A DNA stretch of 64,000 nucleotides. Origin: Pseudomonas fluorescens (lineage in GTDB: Bacteria; Pseudomonadota; Gammaproteobacteria; Pseudomonadales; Pseudomonadaceae). This document shows positions 61,050 through 64,000 of this stretch, piece after piece (position 1 is the stretch's first letter; each line of letters begins with the position of its first letter). A program made the translations under genes and the position numbers. The DNA is taken from contig NZ_LR134318.1 of assembly GCF_900636825.1 (NCBI RefSeq), positions 4,460,001-4,524,000 on the forward strand, given 5' to 3'. The notes below the pieces were generated by a model that saw only the letters and a list, made by a program, of their open reading frames with translations, had not been told where the DNA came from and did not search any database.

Positions 61050-61222
61050 TTTCTCCCCCTCACCCCAGCCCTCTCCCCCCAAGGGGCGAGGGCGAAAGGG
61101 AGCCGATCAGGCGGCTATCCAAGACCTGAGTACAACTCGAAATCTCAGGTCGGCGTACCTCGAATAGTCACAGCAGTCAGTCCCCTCTCCCTCTGGGAGA
61201 GGGCTAGGGTGAGGGGAAAAGG
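61050..61222. repeat. Palindromic repeat pair of the CCCTCTCCC type
   Basis: CCCCTCACCCCAGCCCTCTC and GAGAGGGCTAGGGTGAGGGG face each other across about 110 bp without a gene. This is a different REP class from the others in the window. Confidence 0.65.
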
Positions 61223-61224
61223 CA

Positions 61225-61647
61225 TCATTCCGAGGTGCTGACCAACGAGCCGGAGGTGCTGCTGTCGGAATCCTGCAACGCCTGCAACAGCGAGGCCGAG
61301 GTGGCGGTGACCTGCGCCTGTGCCGCAGCCACTTCGGCGATCTTCACATCAGAATTCTCCTGCTTCGCCTGCGCCGCTTGCAACGCTTGCTGCTCCTCCT
61401 GCAATTGCTGCTGCAACTCGGCGATCTGCTTGCGCAGCTCCTTCACCGCATCCGATTCTTCACTGCTGGAATCGCTGTCACCCGCCGACGCCGCACCGCC
61501 GCCCGCAGCGACTTTGCTGGTGTCGGCCGCCACGCTGGTGCTGGCGATTACGTTGCTTGAGCTGTCGTCACCGACATCGGTGATCGCGGTTTTGCTGGTG
61601 GGCGTGGTGACGGTCTGATTGATCGAAACAGAAGTGATGCTGACCAT
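61225..61647 (-). CDS. Serine/alanine-rich coiled-coil protein of unknown function
   Basis: 140 residues. The first 60 are rich in Ser, Thr, Ala and Gly; the next 45 (about 66-110) form a coiled coil (KELRKQIAELQQQLQEEQQA in part). No signal peptide is clear. The arrangement recalls FlxA-like or surface-linked proteins, but no family is assigned. Confidence 0.6.
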   Translation of the reverse strand: MVSITSVSINQTVTTPTSKTAITDVGDDSSSNVIASTSVAADTSKVAAGGGAASAGDSDSSSEESDAVKELRKQIAELQQQLQEEQQALQAAQAKQENSDVKIAEVAAAQAQVTATSASLLQALQDSDSSTSGSLVSTSE

Positions 61648-61757
61648 GGAAAGGCTCCAATGCCGGTGATAGATAACCGGTCATCGACCACGCCCGCATC
61701 GATTTGAGATCGACTATGTACCGACTCGGTATCCGAACCGGTACACGGTCCCTGGCG

Positions 61758-63380
61758 TCAGGCGCTCAGGCGTGCAGTGACTTCGTTCAGTTGCCCGGAC
61801 AGACCATGCAGATTCTGGCTGGCGCTTTCGGTGCGCTGCACGTTGTCGAGGTTGGTACTGGCGATCGACGTGATCTCGGTAAGATTGCGCGAGATGTCTT
61901 CGGCCACCGAGGTCTGCTCTTCGGCGGCGGTGGCGATCTGACGGTTCATGTCGCGGATCGCTTCCACCGCGTGGGTGATGCGCTCCAGCATCGCGCCAGC
62001 CTGAGTCACCTGCTCAACGCTTTCATCACTGCGCGTCTGGCCGCTGTCGATGGCTTGCGCCGCGTCCACCGCGCCGGTCTGCACGCTCTGAATGATCTGG
62101 TTGATCTCGATGATCGACTCGGCGGTGCGCTGTGCGAGGTTGCGCACTTCATCGGCGACCACGGCAAAACCACGCCCGGCTTCACCGGCGCGCGCCGCTT
62201 CGATCGCAGCGTTGAGCGCCAGCAGGTTGGTCTGTTCGGCGATGCCGCGAATCACTTCCAGCACTTTGCCGATCCGGCCACTGTCGGCTTCCAGACGACG
62301 GATGACGGTCGCGGTGTTGGCGATTTCACCGCGCATCTGAGTGATCGAGTGGATGGTGCTTTGCATGACCTTTTCACCCTGCTGGGCGGACTGGTCAGCA
62401 TCGTCGGCAGCACGTGCGGCGTCTGCGGCGTGACGCGCCACTTCCTGCGCAGTGGCGGACATTTCGTTCATCGCCGTGGCCACTTGATCGGTGCGGTTGA
62501 ACTGCTCGTTGGTGCCGCCGGCCATGGTCGTGGCAATCGCATTCAACTCGCCGCTGGCGCTGTCCAGATCCGACGCGCTGCGTTGCAAACGGGTGAAGGT
62601 GTCGGCGAGGAAATCACGCAGGGTGTTGGCCGCAGCGGCGAGATTGCCCAGTTCATCCTGACGGTCGCTGACCACACGTTCGGCCAGTTTGCCGCGACTC
62701 AATTGGGTGACGTAATCGATCAGTTTGCGGATCGGCTCGACCAGGTTGCGGTTGACTAGCCACAGGCTTAACAACCCGATCAGCAGACCCGACGCGAGCA
62801 TCACCAACAGCCCCAGCCACACGGTGCGATCGGCCTCGGCACTGATCAGCGCCGACTGCGCGGTGCCTTGCTTCCGCAACTCGGCGACCAGTTCGCTCAT
62901 CTGATCACTGGCGGCACGGTCAACGCCTTTGACCGCCGCGTCACCCGCCGTCGGATCACCACCGGCAGCCACGTAGGCATCGCGGCCCTTCTGATAGGCA
63001 GAACCGAGTTGGCGATGCTCATCGCGCAGGCGTTCGATGCGGTTTTTCAGGCTCGGCTCAAGGCCTTTCTGCCCGGCCAGTTCGCCGAGAATATTCTGCA
63101 CATCGCGCTGACGATCTTCGAACTGGCCCCAGTACTTGGCCAGATCCGCCGGTTGCTTGCCGCGCAGCAGGACGTTTTTCCATTCCTGTACCTGCACCTT
63201 GAATTGCAGGTTGGCTTCATCGATCAGTTGCGAAGTGTGCAACGGGCCGGCGATCAACTGGCTGTAGCTTTGCACGCCATTGGAAAGGAAATGGAAGCAC
63301 GCCAAGGCGATCAACAGCATCGCCAGCAGACTGCCACTCAGCAGGGCGAGAATTTGCGCTCTCAGGGATTTTTGCAGCAT
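61758..63380 (-). CDS. Transmembrane methyl-accepting chemotaxis protein
   Basis: 540 residues from MLQKSLRAQI at 63380 (the frame is open to 63464). Membrane helix 1 (about 10-31), a helical periplasmic sensor domain (about 35-185), membrane helix 2 (about 190-212), a HAMP domain with NLVEPIRKLIDYV, then the signalling domain with NLLALNAAIEAARAGEAGRG and VVADEVRNLAQRT. It responds to an unknown small molecule. Confidence 0.92.
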   Translation of the reverse strand: MLQKSLRAQILALLSGSLLAMLLIALACFHFLSNGVQSYSQLIAGPLHTSQLIDEANLQFKVQVQEWKNVLLRGKQPADLAKYWGQFEDRQRDVQNILGELAGQKGLEPSLKNRIERLRDEHRQLGSAYQKGRDAYVAAGGDPTAGDAAVKGVDRAASDQMSELVAELRKQGTAQSALISAEADRTVWLGLLVMLASGLLIGLLSLWLVNRNLVEPIRKLIDYVTQLSRGKLAERVVSDRQDELGNLAAAANTLRDFLADTFTRLQRSASDLDSASGELNAIATTMAGGTNEQFNRTDQVATAMNEMSATAQEVARHAADAARAADDADQSAQQGEKVMQSTIHSITQMRGEIANTATVIRRLEADSGRIGKVLEVIRGIAEQTNLLALNAAIEAARAGEAGRGFAVVADEVRNLAQRTAESIIEINQIIQSVQTGAVDAAQAIDSGQTRSDESVEQVTQAGAMLERITHAVEAIRDMNRQIATAAEEQTSVAEDISRNLTEITSIASTNLDNVQRTESASQNLHGLSGQLNEVTARLSA

Positions 63381-63655
63381 TGCGAGGTACTCGAAGCAGG
63401 GATGAGGCACGCCCGAGCGGACGTGAGAAATGGTCGGACTTCCCTGTCTACGCACCGTGGTCAAAAGCCAATAACGCGCAACCTAACCCACCTGAGATCG
63501 GCGCGCCAGAGCCCTTCTTGAGAATCTTCCGACAGCCGGCAACGTATTGATTTGATGTCTTTTTATTGTCATGAAACGGTCATGTGAGCTTGCGATGATG
63601 CCGCTTCAGTGAACCTGAAAATCCTGCACCGGCTACTTCCTTTCAGCGAGCCCTG

Positions 63656-64000
63656 ATGAACAACAGCCTCGACACCAGCCATCGCGATCCGGACCTGTTT
63701 GGCTTGCTTTATGGCTTCCGCTTCTCGCCCGGCGAGCGTGGCCGCGAAGTCGATTCGGCCACTGCCCTGCGGTGTTTGCAGGATGACAACGACACCAGCG
63801 AATTCCTCTGGTTGCACCTGAATCTGGCTCACGCGGCGTGCGAGCGCTGGATGAAAAGCCATCTGCAATTACCCGATGAATTTTTCGAGGCGCTGCACGA
63901 AGGCTCGCGCTCTACACGCATCGAACACGTCGACTCGGCGTTGCTCGCGGTGGTCAACGATGTGGTGTTCAACCTCAGCAGCATGGTCTCCTCCGACGTG
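63656..64000 (+). CDS. CorA/ZntB-type transporter, N-terminal part (cut by window edge)
   Basis: 115 codons from ATG 63656 with no stop before the edge. The readable part has the cytoplasmic start of the family: GLLYGFRFSPGERG, SEFLWLHLNLAHAACERWM and LLAVVNDVVFN. The membrane part and the GMN motif lie beyond the window. ZntB-like members move zinc or magnesium. Confidence 0.8.
   Translation, partial: MNNSLDTSHRDPDLFGLLYGFRFSPGERGREVDSATALRCLQDDNDTSEFLWLHLNLAHAACERWMKSHLQLPDEFFEALHEGSRSTRIEHVDSALLAVVNDVVFNLSSMVSSDV

Noticed and set aside
1..64000. CRISPR array
   Set aside because: No regularly spaced short repeats with unique spacers were seen; the repeated elements are REP palindromes and tRNA units.

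Overview
The window is chromosomal DNA of a fluorescent Pseudomonas. The evidence is the gene order alaS-lysC-rsmA-tRNA-Ser/Arg, the complete arginine transport and catabolism cluster (aotJQMOP-argR-aruCFGDBE) with acsA next to it, amrZ, a PA3371-like small protein, and many Pseudomonas-type REP palindromes. All assignments come from reading the sequence and remembered family motifs. No search was run.

Region 1 (458-14268) is an integrated mobile element of about 13.8 kb at the 3' end of tRNA-Arg(CCT). A 49-bp copy of the tRNA 3' end (46/49 identical) lies at each boundary, and a 25-bp direct repeat (probable integrase arm sites) lies just inside each end. The element carries a tyrosine integrase, an excisionase-like protein, a MobV/Pre-type relaxase with a good oriT-like inverted repeat upstream, a HUH replication initiator, a serine recombinase, a full type I restriction-modification operon (hsdM-hsdS-hsdR), a DUF2513 protein and a fragment of a second integrase. 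It looks like an integrative and mobilizable element with a restriction cargo.

Region 2 (about 14.3-44.9 kb) is core genome. It holds phnN (with an altered Walker A lysine), amrZ, mgtE, three tandem tRNA-Arg(ACG) genes, tRNA-Ser(GCT), csrA/rsmA, lysC, alaS, ltaE, an FMN riboswitch with a ribH2-type lumazine synthase, then aru and aot. Arginine and ornithine enter through AotJQMP. ArgR senses arginine and acts at the perfect ArgR boxes found upstream of aotJ and aruC. AruC-F/G-D-B-E convert arginine to glutamate by the succinyltransferase pathway. aotO carries a probable frameshift. acsA, a DUF2790 protein and nrdB (with an NrdR box) follow.

Region 3 (about 44.9-52.2 kb) is an accessory, partly AT-rich defence island directly behind the nrdB terminator. 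It has a SIR2-HerA pair with a third tightly linked gene (KTSC domain); a compact module that looks like the phage P1/P4 immunity switch (C4-type antisense RNA, two complementary target sites, a 32-residue leader ORF, and an overlapping Bro-N antirepressor gene); an HNH endonuclease behind a strong hairpin; and proteins of unknown role.

Region 4 (52.2-64 kb) is ordinary Pseudomonas chromosome: a TauE-type permease, AraC and TetR regulators, a small HTH protein behind a perfect SOS box, an MBL-fold hydrolase, a BdlA-like PAS-MCP sensor, a glutamine-amidotransferase-like protein whose end is made of REP sequence, a glycerophosphodiesterase, a PepSY protein, a transmembrane chemoreceptor, and the start of a CorA/ZntB-type transporter cut by the window edge.
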